Below are positions 18,261-27,936 of a stretch of DNA of 64,000 nt, in pieces. Each line of letters starts with the position of its first letter. Positions within the stretch are counted from its first letter, which is position 1. This DNA comes from Kribbella capetownensis (GTDB taxonomy: Bacteria; Actinomycetota; Actinomycetes; Propionibacteriales; Kribbellaceae): positions 558,001 to 622,000 of the forward strand of contig NZ_SJKD01000003.1 in NCBI RefSeq assembly GCF_004331485.1, in the 5' to 3' direction. The translations under genes and the position numbers were made by a program. A model generated the notes under the pieces. The model worked only from the letters and a program-made list of their open reading frames with translations, searched no databases and was not told where the DNA came from.

Positions 18261-20075
18261 CTACTTCGCGACTACCCGGAGGGTGAAGTCCGCTTGGCCG
18301 TCGCCGGTTGAGCGGGCGACGAAGCCGCCGGACTTCAGGGCGGCCAGGTCCTTGTCGGAGCTGAAGCGTTCGCTCAGCGAACCCGCGGCCTCGAAGTCGA
18401 TGTAGCCGATCGACACCGCGCCCTTCGTGTCGGGCAGGGCCTGCTTGAAGTTGTCGGTCTGGCCCAGCGTGCCGCCTTTCAGCACCTGGTCCGCGTAGTC
18501 CTTGTCTGTCGCCAGCACGAGCGTGTCGTCGTCCTTGGCCGACTCGACCGGGATGTTCGCCCGGGACTTGTCCCGCAGCAGCGTGGTCAGCTTCTCCACC
18601 ACCGGCTCGGCCTTGGCCGGGTCGGTCTCGAGCCGGGCCGCGATCTTCGGGCCGTTCGAGGTGTCCTTGTCGATCGCGAGGGCCAGGTTCTTGCCCAGGA
18701 CAACCTTCAGGTCGTCGGGGAGCTTCAGGCCGGTCTCCTCCGCGAAGCCCTGGGTGAGCTGCTCGAGGTTGCCGTTGGCCGCCTTCTCCATCTGCTTCCA
18801 CATCGTGTCGATCAGGCTCTCGCCACCCGACACCGCGAGCGCACCGGCGGTGCTGTCCGGCAACTGGCTGATCACGTCAGCGGCGTCGGCCGAGTTGACC
18901 TTGATGCTCTGGTCGCCCGACGCGATGCCCTTCAGCTCGACGTACTGCGAGTCGAACCGCAGCGCCGCCGCCATGCTCGCGTCGCCCAGGCCGGCCAACT
19001 GCTCGGACTGGACCCGGCCGGACAGCGAGGCGATGCCCTTCATGTCCGCCCACGCCGACACGAAGCCGCGCTCGCCGAGCTTGTCCATGTCCGCGGTGAA
19101 CTTGGCGTTCTTCTCCAGCGGGTTGTCCTTGGCGGTGGCGACCGCCGCGTCGACGATCGCCTGGCTGTCGGCGAGCAGCACGTAGCCGTTGCTGAACGCA
19201 CGGCCCGGCTTCTCGTCCTCGTTGGCCAGCAACTTGTCCAGGCCCTTGTTCGCGTCGCTCTCGCTCTTCACCTGAACGGCGAGCACCACGGTCGGGTCCT
19301 TCTTGCCGTCGGTGGCGGGCAGTGCGGCCACGCCGGCACGCTCGCCGAGCCACGGCTTGATGTCCTTCTCGTAGTTCACATCGGCCAGGTCGTCACCGGC
19401 GTACTTCTTGATCTGCTCGAACAGCTTCTGCCGCAGGTCGTCCTTGTCACCGGTCAGGCCGAGCTTCTCCTTGACCGACGGGAACTTCATCAGGAACCGG
19501 ATCGCGGCGACCTTCTGGCCGGCCGACGGGTTCAGGTCCACCCGGGCGTACGCGACCGCGGTGCCGGGCAGCACGGCCTCCGGCTGCTTGCCGCCGTTCA
19601 GCTTGCCGTAGGCAAAGATTCCGCCGCCGGCGACGACCAGCACCATGGCCAGCGCGGCGATCAGCGGGATCACCTTGCCGCGGCGCTTCTTCGGCTCCTG
19701 CTGCCACTCTCCCGGACCGAACCCCGGTCCCTGCGGCGGCTGCCCGCCGATGTTCAGCTGCTCGTACGCCGGACCGCCAGGCTGCTGCCCGTACGGCGCC
19801 TGACCCGGCTGACCCTGCGACGGCGCCTGGCCGTACTGCGGTCCACCCTGGGGCGGGCCCTGGGTCCACGGAGGCTGCTGGTTGCCGGGAGCACCCATCG
19901 GGCGCTGTCCCTGCGGAGCACCGTGCTGAGCGGGGCCGCCGTACTGGCCTTGGCCCTGCGGCGGACCGGCGTACGGACGCTGTCCCTGCGGGGGTCCGCC
20001 GTACGGGTTCTGGGGGTGCTGCGGACCGCCGGCGCCTGGGTACGGCGGGTTGGGCGGGATGTTCTGGTCGGACAT
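18261..20075 (-). CDS. DUF3352-family membrane protein with Pro/Gly/Gln-rich N-terminus
   Basis: 604-aa protein in three parts: a cytoplasmic disordered segment (about residues 1-130) built of PPQGQ/GQ/YGGP repeats, one transmembrane helix (IPLIAALAMVLVVAGGGIFAY, near 140-160), and a large extracellular DUF3352 domain. DUF3352 proteins occur across actinobacteria and have no established role. I start it at ATG 20075 after GAGGGAGC; an upstream frame would add 22 residues without a better site. Alone on its strand between a hairpin and a small membrane gene. Confidence 0.85.
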   Translation of the reverse strand: MSDQNIPPNPPYPGAGGPQHPQNPYGGPPQGQRPYAGPPQGQGQYGGPAQHGAPQGQRPMGAPGNQQPPWTQGPPQGGPQYGQAPSQGQPGQAPYGQQPGGPAYEQLNIGGQPPQGPGFGPGEWQQEPKKRRGKVIPLIAALAMVLVVAGGGIFAYGKLNGGKQPEAVLPGTAVAYARVDLNPSAGQKVAAIRFLMKFPSVKEKLGLTGDKDDLRQKLFEQIKKYAGDDLADVNYEKDIKPWLGERAGVAALPATDGKKDPTVVLAVQVKSESDANKGLDKLLANEDEKPGRAFSNGYVLLADSQAIVDAAVATAKDNPLEKNAKFTADMDKLGERGFVSAWADMKGIASLSGRVQSEQLAGLGDASMAAALRFDSQYVELKGIASGDQSIKVNSADAADVISQLPDSTAGALAVSGGESLIDTMWKQMEKAANGNLEQLTQGFAEETGLKLPDDLKVVLGKNLALAIDKDTSNGPKIAARLETDPAKAEPVVEKLTTLLRDKSRANIPVESAKDDDTLVLATDKDYADQVLKGGTLGQTDNFKQALPDTKGAVSIGYIDFEAAGSLSERFSSDKDLAALKSGGFVARSTGDGQADFTLRVVAK

Positions 20076-20153
20076 ATGCTCCCTCGCGTGGTCCGGTGGC
20101 CTCACCCACCGGCTAGGTCGTCCGGCGCTCCCGCGCGGCACGACCTGGACACA

Positions 20154-20813
20154 CTAGTGCACCGGTGGCGGGGTGTTTGACGCACCAGGTTGCGAAGTGG
20201 TTGCAACCGGCTCGCTGCGCCAGGTGGTGGCGGCGATGACCGCTGCGGCAAGGGCGGCACCGACCAGCCAGGCCGCGGCCGGAGTCCAGGTATGCAGCTC
20301 CAGCGGGGCGGACACGAGGTCTCCCGGCTTGGCCGCCTCCAGCCGCTGCTGGAGCGGCTCATGGCCGAGCAGCATGCCGACGCCCCACGCGATTCCCGAA
20401 CCCATGCAGGCGCCGAGTACGACGATCGCGACCGACCACGGGCCGTAGTTGCGCAGCCACCAGAAGAGTGCGGCACCCAGCACCAGCGCGGTCACGAACC
20501 CGATCGAGGTGAACGTGCCGTCCGGCCCGAAGATCCGGGTCATCTGCTCCTCGCCGAGAGCACCGCCGCGCTCGTCGACCGTGTACTGCGCCAGCGGGGA
20601 GAACTGCTGCCAGGCCCACCCGGCCACCACACCGGCGACCAGGAACACAACCACGGTCACCAGGATCGCCTTCGCCCACGGCATCGCCGGCTCCGAGGCC
20701 TGCGGCGTACCGAACGGCACCCCCGAGGGCGGTGCGACGTACGGCGAGGGCTGAGCGGACTCCTGTTGACTCACCTCGACAGTGTGCCGCACAGCGGAAG
20801 AAGACTCGTTCAC
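20154..20813 (-). CDS. Small multi-pass membrane protein coupled to dnaE
   Basis: 219-aa protein with a Pro-rich cytoplasmic N-terminus (about 1-45) and four predicted transmembrane segments (near 48-66, 105-122, 127-147 and 180-197), ending in a short hydrophilic tail. It resembles DUF2567-type actinobacterial membrane proteins, but I cannot assign a family with confidence. The GTG start lies seven bases after the dnaE stop, and the ribosome site GAGGG overlaps that stop, so it should be translated with dnaE. An alternative GTG lies at 20774. Function unknown. Confidence 0.72.
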   Translation of the reverse strand: MNESSSAVRHTVEVSQQESAQPSPYVAPPSGVPFGTPQASEPAMPWAKAILVTVVVFLVAGVVAGWAWQQFSPLAQYTVDERGGALGEEQMTRIFGPDGTFTSIGFVTALVLGAALFWWLRNYGPWSVAIVVLGACMGSGIAWGVGMLLGHEPLQQRLEAAKPGDLVSAPLELHTWTPAAAWLVGAALAAAVIAATTWRSEPVATTSQPGASNTPPPVH

Positions 20814-20820
20814 AGGTCCC

Positions 20821-23800
20821 TCAGCTGGCCAGGCAGGACGGGCCGAGGAGCGCCTTGAGATCCGCCATCAGCGACGATGTCGGCGTCACCCGGAACCGGT
20901 CGCCGATCCGCATCACCGTGGTCTTCTGCCGGGCCTGCAGGCGCAACTGCACCTCGGTCATCCCGGGATGCGACTGCAGCACGTCCCGCAGTTGCTCGAC
21001 CAGTGGCGGAGTACACCGGTTGACCGGCATCGTGATCACCACCGGACCGCTCGGGCCCTCGGTCAGGTCCGGCACGATCACCTCGGAGCCGCTCAGCTCG
21101 AGCCGGTCCTCACGACGCCGGACCCGGCCCTTCATCAAGATGATCGCGTCGTTACTGAGCAGATGTGCGTGCAACTGGTACGCCGAGGAGAACATCATCA
21201 CCTCGATCGAACCTTCGAGGTCCTCGATGGTGACGATCGCGTAGATGTCGCCGCGCTTGTTCACCTTCCGCTGCACCGCGGTGACCAGGCCGCCGATGGT
21301 GACCTGGGAGCCGTCCGGCCGGTCCTCGTCGGCGAGCAGCTGACCGATGGTGCAGTCAGTGCCGTTGGTGAGCACGTGCTCGACGCCGAACAGCGGGTGG
21401 TCGGAGACGTACAGCCCCAGCATGTCGCGCTCGTGCGCGAGCTTGGTCGCCTTGTCCCACTCCTCGATCTCCGGGACGGTGACGGTGAGCCGGCTGTTCC
21501 CCTCGCCCTCGTCCGCCTCGTCGTCGCCCATCGAAAACAGGTCGAACTGACCGTGCGCCTCGTTCCGCTTCAGGTCGATCGCTTCGTCGACGGCCTGCTC
21601 GTGCACCGCGACGATCGCGCGCCGGGCGTGGTTCATCGAGTCGAACGAACCGGCCTTGCCCAGCGACTCGATCACCCGCTTGTTGCAGACCGGCAGCGGC
21701 ACCTTGTCGATGAAGTCGACGAAGTCGGTGAACCGGCCCTTCTCCTCGCGGGACGCGACGATCTCGGCCACCACGTTCACGCCGACGTTGCGGATCGCGG
21801 ACAGACCGAAGCGGATGTCGGTGCCGACCGGGGTGAAGTTCGAGTCCGACTCGTTCACGTCCGGCGGCAGCACCTTGATGCCCATCCGGCGGCACTCGTT
21901 GAGGTAGATGGCCATCTTGTCCTTGTCGTCCTTGACGGACGTGAGGACCGCGGCCATGTACTCCGCCGGGTAGTTCGCCTTCAGGTACGCCGTCCAGTAC
22001 GAGACCAGCCCGTACGCCGCGGAGTGCGCCTTGTTGAAGGCGTAGTCGGAGAACGGGACCAGGACGTCCCAGAGCGCCTTGATCGACTGGGCCGAGAAGC
22101 CGTTCGACTTCATGCCCTCCTCGAAGCCGACGTACTCGGCGTCGAGGACCTCCTTCTTCTTCTTGCCCATCGCCTTGCGGAGCAGGTCCGCTTTGCCCAG
22201 GCTGTAACCGGCCAGCTCCTGGGCGATCTTCAGCACCTGCTCCTGGTAGACGATCAGCCCGTACGTCGGTCCGAGGATCGGCTCCAGCGCCTGCTCCAGC
22301 TCCGGGTGCAGGTACGAGACCTCCTGCTGCCCGTTCTTGCGGAGGGCGTAGTTGGTGTGGGAGTTCGCACCCATCGGGCCGGGCCGGTAGAGCGCGCCGA
22401 CGGCCGAGATGTCCTCGAAGCCGTCCGGCTTCATCAGCCGCAGCAGCGCCCGCATCGGGCCGCCGTCGAACTGGAACACGCCGAGCGTGTCACCGCGGCC
22501 GAGCAGCTCGAAGGTCGGGCCGTCGTTGAGGCTCTTGGCCAGCTCGTCCAGGTCGAGCGTGATGCCGCGGCTGGCCTCGACGTTCTTGACCGCGTCGTCC
22601 ATGATCGTCAGGTTGCGCAGGCCGAGGAAGTCCATCTTGACCAGGCCGAGCGTCTCGCAGCTCGGGTAGTCGAACTGGGTGATGACCTGGCCGTCCTGCT
22701 CGCGGCGCATGATCGGGATCAGGTCGATCAGCGGCTCACTGGACATGATCACGCCGGCCGCGTGCACACCCCACTGGCGCTTCAGGTTCTCCAGCCCGCG
22801 CGCGGTGTCGACGATCTTGCGCACGTCCTGGTCCGACTCGTACAGCTGCCGGAACTCGCCGGCCTCGGAATACCGCTTGTGCTGCGGGTCGAAGATGCCG
22901 GACAGCGGGATGTCCTTGCCCATCACGGTCGGCGGCATCGCCTTGGTGATCCGGTCGCCCATCGCGAACGGGTAGTCCAGCACCCGGCCGGCGTCCTTGA
23001 TCGCCTGCTTGGCCTTGATCGTGCCGTAGGTGACGATCATCGCGACCCGGTCGTCGCCGTACTTCTCGGTGACGTAGCGGATCACCTCGGGGCGGCGGCG
23101 GTCGTCGAAGTCGACGTCGAAGTCGGGCATCGACATCCGCTCCGGGTTCAGGAAGCGCTCGAAGATCAGGCCGTGCTGGAGCGGGTCCAGGTCGGTGATC
23201 TTCATCGCGTACGCGCACATCGAACCGGCACCGGAACCACGGCCCGGGCCGACCCGGATGCCGTTCTTCTTGGCCCAGTTGATGAAGTCGGCGACGACGA
23301 GGAAGTAGCCGGCGTATCCCTTCCCGACGATCACCTCGATCTCGTACTCGGCCTGCTTGCGGACCGCGTCCGGGATGCCGTCGGGGTAGCGGAAGTGCAG
23401 GCCGGTCTCGACCTCGGAGACGAACCAGGACTCCTCGTTGTGTCCGTCCGGGCAGGGGAAGCGCGGCATGAACCGGCCCTCGCCCTCGGTGAAGCTGACG
23501 TCGCACTGCTCGGCGATCAGCAGCGTGTTGTCACACGCCTCCGGCAGTTCCTTCCACACCTCGCGCATCTCGGCCGCGGTCTTGACGTAGAACTCGTTCG
23601 CGTCGAACTTGAACCGGTTCGGGTCGGACAGCGTCGAGCCCGACTGCACGCACAGCAGCGCGGCGTGCGCGGTCGAGTCCTCGGGCTTGGTGTAGTGCAG
23701 GTCGTTGGTCGCGACCAGCGGCAGGCCGAGCTCCCGGGCCAGCTTGAGCAGGTCCTTCTGGATGTCCCGCTCGATGCCGAGGCCATGGTCCATCAGCTCG

Positions 23801-24369
23801 CAGTAGAAGTTCTCCTTGCCGAAGATGTCGCGGAACTCCGCGGCGGCCTCGACGGCCTCCTTGTACTGCCCGAGGCGGAGCCGGGTCTGCACCTCACCGG
23901 ACGGGCAGCCGGTGGTCGCTATCAGGCCCTGGCCGTAGGTGTTCAGCAGTTCGCGGTCCATCCGGGGCTTGAAGTAGTAGCCCTCGAGACTGGCCAGCGA
24001 GCTCATCCTGAACAGGTTGTGCATGCCGGAGGTGTTCTTCGCCAGCAACGTCATGTGGGTGTACGCACCACTACCGGAGACGTCGTCGCGACCCGAGTTC
24101 GCGTCGCCCCACTTGACCCGCTTCCGCTCACTGCGATGCGTGTGCGGGGTCAGGTACGCCTCGACGCCGATGATCGGCTTGACGTCGTACTTCTTCGCGG
24201 TCTTCCAGAACTCGTAGGCCCCGAACACGTAGCCGTGATCGGTGGTCGCGATCGCCGGCTGGCCCATGTCATGGGCGGTTTTGAACAACTCGTCGATCCG
24301 CGCGGCGCCGTCCAGCATGGAGTACTCGGTGTGCACGTGTAGATGCACGAAACTGTCGCTGGACGCCAT
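20821..24369 (-). CDS. dnaE: DNA polymerase III alpha subunit DnaE1
   Basis: Replicative C-family polymerase, 1182 aa. The N-terminal PHP domain starts HLHVHTEYSMLDG and keeps the metal ligands seen in actinobacterial DnaE1 (TTDHGYVFG, GVEAYL, NDLHYTKPED), which in Mycobacterium provides the proofreading exonuclease; so proofreading is likely intrinsic. Polymerase active site: PGRGSGAGS and the catalytic aspartates in MPDFDVDFDD. C-terminal OB-fold and tau-binding region follow. Length fits DnaE1; DnaE2 (ImuC) is shorter. Followed by a coupled membrane gene. Confidence 0.97.
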   Translation of the reverse strand: MASSDSFVHLHVHTEYSMLDGAARIDELFKTAHDMGQPAIATTDHGYVFGAYEFWKTAKKYDVKPIIGVEAYLTPHTHRSERKRVKWGDANSGRDDVSGSGAYTHMTLLAKNTSGMHNLFRMSSLASLEGYYFKPRMDRELLNTYGQGLIATTGCPSGEVQTRLRLGQYKEAVEAAAEFRDIFGKENFYCELMDHGLGIERDIQKDLLKLARELGLPLVATNDLHYTKPEDSTAHAALLCVQSGSTLSDPNRFKFDANEFYVKTAAEMREVWKELPEACDNTLLIAEQCDVSFTEGEGRFMPRFPCPDGHNEESWFVSEVETGLHFRYPDGIPDAVRKQAEYEIEVIVGKGYAGYFLVVADFINWAKKNGIRVGPGRGSGAGSMCAYAMKITDLDPLQHGLIFERFLNPERMSMPDFDVDFDDRRRPEVIRYVTEKYGDDRVAMIVTYGTIKAKQAIKDAGRVLDYPFAMGDRITKAMPPTVMGKDIPLSGIFDPQHKRYSEAGEFRQLYESDQDVRKIVDTARGLENLKRQWGVHAAGVIMSSEPLIDLIPIMRREQDGQVITQFDYPSCETLGLVKMDFLGLRNLTIMDDAVKNVEASRGITLDLDELAKSLNDGPTFELLGRGDTLGVFQFDGGPMRALLRLMKPDGFEDISAVGALYRPGPMGANSHTNYALRKNGQQEVSYLHPELEQALEPILGPTYGLIVYQEQVLKIAQELAGYSLGKADLLRKAMGKKKKEVLDAEYVGFEEGMKSNGFSAQSIKALWDVLVPFSDYAFNKAHSAAYGLVSYWTAYLKANYPAEYMAAVLTSVKDDKDKMAIYLNECRRMGIKVLPPDVNESDSNFTPVGTDIRFGLSAIRNVGVNVVAEIVASREEKGRFTDFVDFIDKVPLPVCNKRVIESLGKAGSFDSMNHARRAIVAVHEQAVDEAIDLKRNEAHGQFDLFSMGDDEADEGEGNSRLTVTVPEIEEWDKATKLAHERDMLGLYVSDHPLFGVEHVLTNGTDCTIGQLLADEDRPDGSQVTIGGLVTAVQRKVNKRGDIYAIVTIEDLEGSIEVMMFSSAYQLHAHLLSNDAIILMKGRVRRREDRLELSGSEVIVPDLTEGPSGPVVITMPVNRCTPPLVEQLRDVLQSHPGMTEVQLRLQARQKTTVMRIGDRFRVTPTSSLMADLKALLGPSCLAS

Positions 24370-24499
24370 GTCTTCGCAGACCTCCCAGGGCGTGAGTGAG
24401 CGGGACTGGAACAGCCTATGCGGGCCTGCCGACAGTTCTTCACCGGCTCACCGATCCGCGCGGGCACCGCCCGCTATCCGGTCGTGGATCAGACCAGGA

Positions 24500-25105
24500 T
24501 CACACCAGTTCGCGGTGGTTGCCGTCCACGACCAGGGCCTGGCCGTCGCGCATCGGGAGGTAGGCGACGCCGGTCCGGTCGTACAGTTCGGCGACCTTCT
24601 CCAGGAACTCCATCTCCGGGTGACCGGGCGAGTTCAGGTGCGGGACGATCGCGTGGTCGAGGACGCCCAGACCGTCCCAGATCACCTCGCCGTCGACCGC
24701 ATCGACGTCGTCGCACAGTTCGAGCCCGCGCAAGCTGGGTGCGAGGACGCACGGTCCCGCGCTGTACCCGGCGTACACGAGCTGCTCGGAGCGGATCAGG
24801 TCGGGCAGGATCCGGTCGGCGCCGGAGCGTGCCATCGCCTCGCGGAGGACGAAGACGTTCCCACCGCGGACCCAGACTCCGTCGTACGTCGAGAAGTCGG
24901 CGGACTCGCGGAGATCGAGCTCCTCGGGACGCAGACCCAGCTCGGTCAGCCAGGCGATCTCGGCTGCGACCTTCTCCTTGCGTTCGCCAGGCTCCTCGAA
25001 GTCGATCGAGTCGCAGATGACGGCCACCCGGCCGCTCGGCGGCAGGAGAGCGACCAGGCGCTCGGGATGATCGCCCAGGCGGAACGAAGACAGATACAGC
25101 CTCAC
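24500..25105 (-). CDS. Peptidase E-like protein (family S51)
   Basis: 201-aa cytoplasmic protein related to dipeptidase E (alpha-aspartyl dipeptidase). The nucleophile is Ser115 in GYSAGPCV, preceded by the conserved glycine pair RGGNVF near 80-85 and followed by the [13 protein letters not shown] segment that supplies the catalytic His. The GTG start overlaps the stop of the RluA-family gene by four bases (GTGA), so this is the last gene of the lspA-rluA operon. True specificity for Asp-Xaa dipeptides is not shown. Confidence 0.85.
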   Translation of the reverse strand: MRLYLSSFRLGDHPERLVALLPPSGRVAVICDSIDFEEPGERKEKVAAEIAWLTELGLRPEELDLRESADFSTYDGVWVRGGNVFVLREAMARSGADRILPDLIRSEQLVYAGYSAGPCVLAPSLRGLELCDDVDAVDGEVIWDGLGVLDHAIVPHLNSPGHPEMEFLEKVAELYDRTGVAYLPMRDGQALVVDGNHRELV

Positions 25106-26031
25106 TGCGAGTCCGCGAGCAGGTCCAGCGCGTGGTCGAGGTCGTCCGGGTACTCCGAGGTGAACTCGACGTACTCGCCGGTGCCGGGATGGTTGAAGCC
25201 GAGGCGCATCGCGTGCAGCCACTGCCGGGTGAGCTGGAGCCGCTCGGCGAGCACCGGGTCGGCGCCGTACGTCAGGTCGCCGCAGCACGGATGGCCGATC
25301 GCGGACATGTGTACGCGGATCTGGTGGGTGCGGCCGGTCTCGAGGGTGATCTCGAGCAGGGTCGCGTACCGGAACGCCTCGAGCGTCTCGTAGTGGGTGA
25401 CGCTCGGTTTGCCGCCCGCGACGACGCCGAACTTGTAGTCGTGGTGCGGGTGCCGGTCGATCGGTGCGTCCACTGTCCCGGTGAACGGATCCGGATGGCC
25501 CTGGACCAGTGCGTGGTAGATCTTCTTGACCGTGCGCTCCTTGAAGGCGCGCTTCAGCACTGTGTACGCGTACTCCGTCTTGGCGACGACCATCAGGCCG
25601 GAGGTGCCGACGTCGAGCCGGTGGACGATGCCCTTGCGCTCGGCGGCGCCGCTGGTGGAGATGGTGAAACCGGCTCCGGCCAGGTGACCGATCACGGTCG
25701 GGCCGGTCCAGCCAGGTGACGGGTGCGCGGCCACTCCGACCGGTTTGTCGACCACGATGATCTCGTCGTCGTCGTACACGATCCGCAGGTTGTCCACAGT
25801 CTCGGGCACGACAGTCACTTCGCCGGGCGGAGGCGGTAGCTCGACATCCAGCAGTACGCCGGCCGCCACCCGGGACGATTTCGGCGCCGGGGCACCGTCG
25901 ACCTGGACCAGGCCGGACTCGATCAGCTCGGCGGCCTTGGTCCGGGACACGCCGAACAGGCGGGACAGAGCCGCGTCCAGGCGCTCGCCGGCCAGCCCGT
26001 CCGGCACCATCACGGTCCGGGAGTCACTCAC
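25102..26031 (-). CDS. RluA-family pseudouridine synthase (RluD-like)
   Basis: Isomerises specific uridines in RNA, probably 23S rRNA. 309 aa: an N-terminal S4 RNA-binding domain ([29 protein letters not shown], about 18-46) and the catalytic domain with Asp140 in HRLDVGTSG. Other family blocks: [16 protein letters not shown] and [15 protein letters not shown]. The layout matches RluD, and linkage to lspA is widely conserved; exact target sites cannot be read. Overlaps lspA upstream and the peptidase E-like gene downstream by four bases each. Confidence 0.93.
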   Translation of the reverse strand: MSDSRTVMVPDGLAGERLDAALSRLFGVSRTKAAELIESGLVQVDGAPAPKSSRVAAGVLLDVELPPPPGEVTVVPETVDNLRIVYDDDEIIVVDKPVGVAAHPSPGWTGPTVIGHLAGAGFTISTSGAAERKGIVHRLDVGTSGLMVVAKTEYAYTVLKRAFKERTVKKIYHALVQGHPDPFTGTVDAPIDRHPHHDYKFGVVAGGKPSVTHYETLEAFRYATLLEITLETGRTHQIRVHMSAIGHPCCGDLTYGADPVLAERLQLTRQWLHAMRLGFNHPGTGEYVEFTSEYPDDLDHALDLLADSQ

Positions 26032-26660
26032 TTCCGCTGGTCTTTCGTACCGTCCAGGCGGACGCCGCGCAGGGTCTGGAGGACCAGCAGGCAGGCGGCC
26101 GTGGTGACCGCCATGTCGGCGACGTTGAAGATCGCCCAGTGCGGGGTCTGCAGGAAGTCGATCACGTGTCCGTGGAACGGCGACGGCTCCCGGAAGACCC
26201 GATCCATGATGTTGCCGACCGCACCGCCGAACAGCAGCCCGAAAGCGATCGCCCAGCCCACCGACCCCAGCCGCCGGGACAGGTAGACGACCCCGGCCGC
26301 GACGGTGATCTGGATGACGCTGATGTACGGCGTATACCCGGCGCCGAGACTGAACGCGGCGCCGGAGTTCCGGATCAGGTTGAACTTCAGCAGGCTCCCG
26401 ATCACGTTCACCGGCTCACCCGGCGTCAGATGCTGCAGCGCCAGCGCCTTGGTCAACTGATCCAGCCCGAGGATGACCAGCCCGACAGCGGCGAAGATGA
26501 GGGTCCACTTCCAGGACTTCTTCGGCGGCGGCGTGGCAGGGTCCGGAGACGACGGAGAACCGGCCGACTCGTGGTCGGCCGGTTCCGGCGTCGGTTCAGC
26601 GTCGTCCCCCGCCTGACGGGACGAGGTCTGGTTCAGCGGCGTTCTTCGCGTTCTTTGCAT
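26028..26660 (-). CDS. lspA: Lipoprotein signal peptidase LspA
   Basis: Aspartic peptidase in the inner membrane that removes the signal peptide of diacylated prolipoproteins such as the two lipoproteins at 14-16.5 kb. 210 aa, longer than usual because of a Pro/Ser/Glu-rich cytoplasmic N-terminus (about 1-50). Four transmembrane helices; catalytic aspartates are Asp153 in GNIMDRVF and Asp182 in [18 protein letters not shown] is the conserved substrate loop. The start lies inside the upstream zinc-protein gene (28-base overlap); no clear ribosome site is seen, and GTG 26669 is an alternative. Confidence 0.94.
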   Translation of the reverse strand: MQRTRRTPLNQTSSRQAGDDAEPTPEPADHESAGSPSSPDPATPPPKKSWKWTLIFAAVGLVILGLDQLTKALALQHLTPGEPVNVIGSLLKFNLIRNSGAAFSLGAGYTPYISVIQITVAAGVVYLSRRLGSVGWAIAFGLLFGGAVGNIMDRVFREPSPFHGHVIDFLQTPHWAIFNVADMAVTTAACLLVLQTLRGVRLDGTKDQRK

Positions 26661-27313
26661 GACACGCACAGTGTCGCACGCGGGAACGCCTGCAACCGAC
26701 CCTTGCCGATCGGGTTGCCACAGCTCTCACAGACGCCGTAGGTGCCGTTCTCGATCCGGGCCAGGGCCCGCTCGATCTGGTCCAGCATGTCCCGGGCGTT
26801 GTTGGCCAGCGACATCTCGTGGTCGCGCTCCAGCGTGGTGGAGCCGACATCGGCCTGGTCGTTACCCGCTCCGTCACCGCCGTCGCGGAGCAGTCCAACG
26901 ATCTCCTGCTCGGCGTCGCGGATCTCCTCCCGCAGGTGCACCACGTCGGCTTCCAGCTCGCCGCGCAACTCGGCCAGCTCGGCCGTCGTCCACGGGGTCT
27001 CCCCGGATTTCACCGCGAGGGTCTCAGCCTTGCGTGCTGCGGACTTCGCCGGCGCCGTTGCCGGGGCCCTGTTCTCGTTCGTCTTCATGGCCACCCTCTT
27101 CGTCGGAGCTTTCTTGGCAGGGGTCTTCGCAGCTGTCTTCTTCGCCGCGGCGGTGGATTTCTTCGCCGCGGAAGTCTTCTTGGCCGGTGAGGTCTTCGCC
27201 GGCGCCTTCTTGCGGGCCGTGGTCTTGGCCTGCTCGGTCGTCTTCTTCGCGGCGCTCTTCTTGGCCGCGGCGGTGCGTTGGGGGGCGGTCTTCTTGGGAG
27301 CCGATGTAGCCAT
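26633..27313 (-). CDS. DksA/TraR-type zinc-finger protein with histone-like Lys/Ala tail
   Basis: 226 aa. The last ~120 residues form a DksA/TraR-like coiled coil and a C4 zinc finger (Cys195, Cys198, Cys216, Cys219; CESC and CVSC). Such proteins bind the RNA polymerase secondary channel in other bacteria. The first ~95 residues are a run of PAKK/AAKK/APAK repeats like the tails of histone H1-like or mycobacterial HupB proteins, suggesting nucleic-acid binding. The ATG follows GGGGG. It heads the operon with lspA, rluA-like and peptidase E-like genes. Function in actinobacteria is not well established. Confidence 0.82.
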   Translation of the reverse strand: MATSAPKKTAPQRTAAAKKSAAKKTTEQAKTTARKKAPAKTSPAKKTSAAKKSTAAAKKTAAKTPAKKAPTKRVAMKTNENRAPATAPAKSAARKAETLAVKSGETPWTTAELAELRGELEADVVHLREEIRDAEQEIVGLLRDGGDGAGNDQADVGSTTLERDHEMSLANNARDMLDQIERALARIENGTYGVCESCGNPIGKGRLQAFPRATLCVSCKEREERR

Positions 27314-27737
27314 GGTCAGCTACCCCCTGCCTTCGTCGGAGACTGAAGCGGACTGGTCGCAAGACAGTAGGCCACGCGTTCACCACGTGCCAGTCCGACG
27401 CGCAGACCGTGGACATACGGTAGTCGGTTCTTCAAGGCCACTCGATGTTCCGCGCGTCACAGTCGCACTTGCGACTGCCTCACCACCCGAGTCTGTTTCG
27501 TTCCGAACGAGCATCAGTTCGGACCCAACTGGAATTCAGCCGGACATCTGTTCGATACCCCGGCCGGATGTCGCTCTCCTCCCCCTTTGACGTCCTGCCA
27601 CGGACCGGTCGTGATCCGGGAAGCACCCGGTCCGGCCCGCAGGAGAATTCTCATCCCTGAATTCTCACCTGACCACTGATTAACGATTCGTAGTTGCCTG
27701 GTACTACGCCGTACACTGACAACCGCGATCCGCAAAG
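27314..27737. other. Divergent promoter region between zinc-protein gene and ileS leader
   Basis: No gene supported. Must hold the promoter of the zinc-protein/lspA operon on the minus strand and of ileS on the plus strand. Two hairpins are visible: TCCGAAC/GTTCGGA (27502-27523) and GAGAATTC/GAATTCTC (27643-27666). The short AT-richer stretch at 27676-27718 just before the T-box is the best place for the ileS promoter. Confidence 0.4.
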
Positions 27738-27936
27738 GCAGTGATGGGGCCATCACCCCGGAGCCGCCGGAAGAACGGTCCGCAAGGACCTATTAGAACC
27801 GGCCGCGGCGCGGGAAGGAAGTGGGTAGCTCCACCAGGAGTTACCAAGGAGGGTGGTACCGCGCGGTATCCGGCGACCAAAGCCTGGTACTTCGTCCCTC
27901 GTCAGCAGGTCACTGGCGACGAAGGACGACGGAAAG
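27738..27936 (+). promoter_or_regulatory. T-box riboswitch leader of ileS (translational type)
   Basis: Senses uncharged isoleucine tRNA. The conserved T-box sequence AGGGTGGTACCGCG is at 27850-27863. A short GTGATGG/CCATCAC stem (27741-27757) carries a candidate ATC isoleucine specifier at 27752-27754, which fits the ultrashort Stem I known for actinobacterial ileS leaders. Downstream, CGTCCCTCGTC (27893-27903) can pair with GACGAAGGACG (27917-27927) with one mismatch, hiding the GAAGGA ribosome site ten bases before the ileS ATG; no terminator T-tract follows. This supports control of translation rather than termination. Confidence 0.88.

Noticed and set aside
19720..20070. Repeat-rich DNA that might be a CRISPR-like or mobile repeat
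   Set aside because: Units are irregular and encode the PPQGQ/YGGP segment of the DUF3352 protein; there are no constant repeats with unique spacers.
20782..24342. Very long open frame on the plus strand, antisense to dnaE
   Set aside because: GC-rich third positions of dnaE leave the opposite frame without stops. The translation is Val/Arg/Leu/Asp-rich with no domain, and dnaE on the other strand is beyond doubt. The same reasoning removes long frames antisense to ileS, ilvD, glutamate decarboxylase, the mur genes and ftsI.
27540..27555. LexA-like sequence before ileS (CCGGACATCTGTTCGA)
   Set aside because: Shares its right half with the true LexA box at 60706, but two positions of the left half differ from TCGAAC, and neither ileS nor the zinc-protein operon is an expected SOS target.
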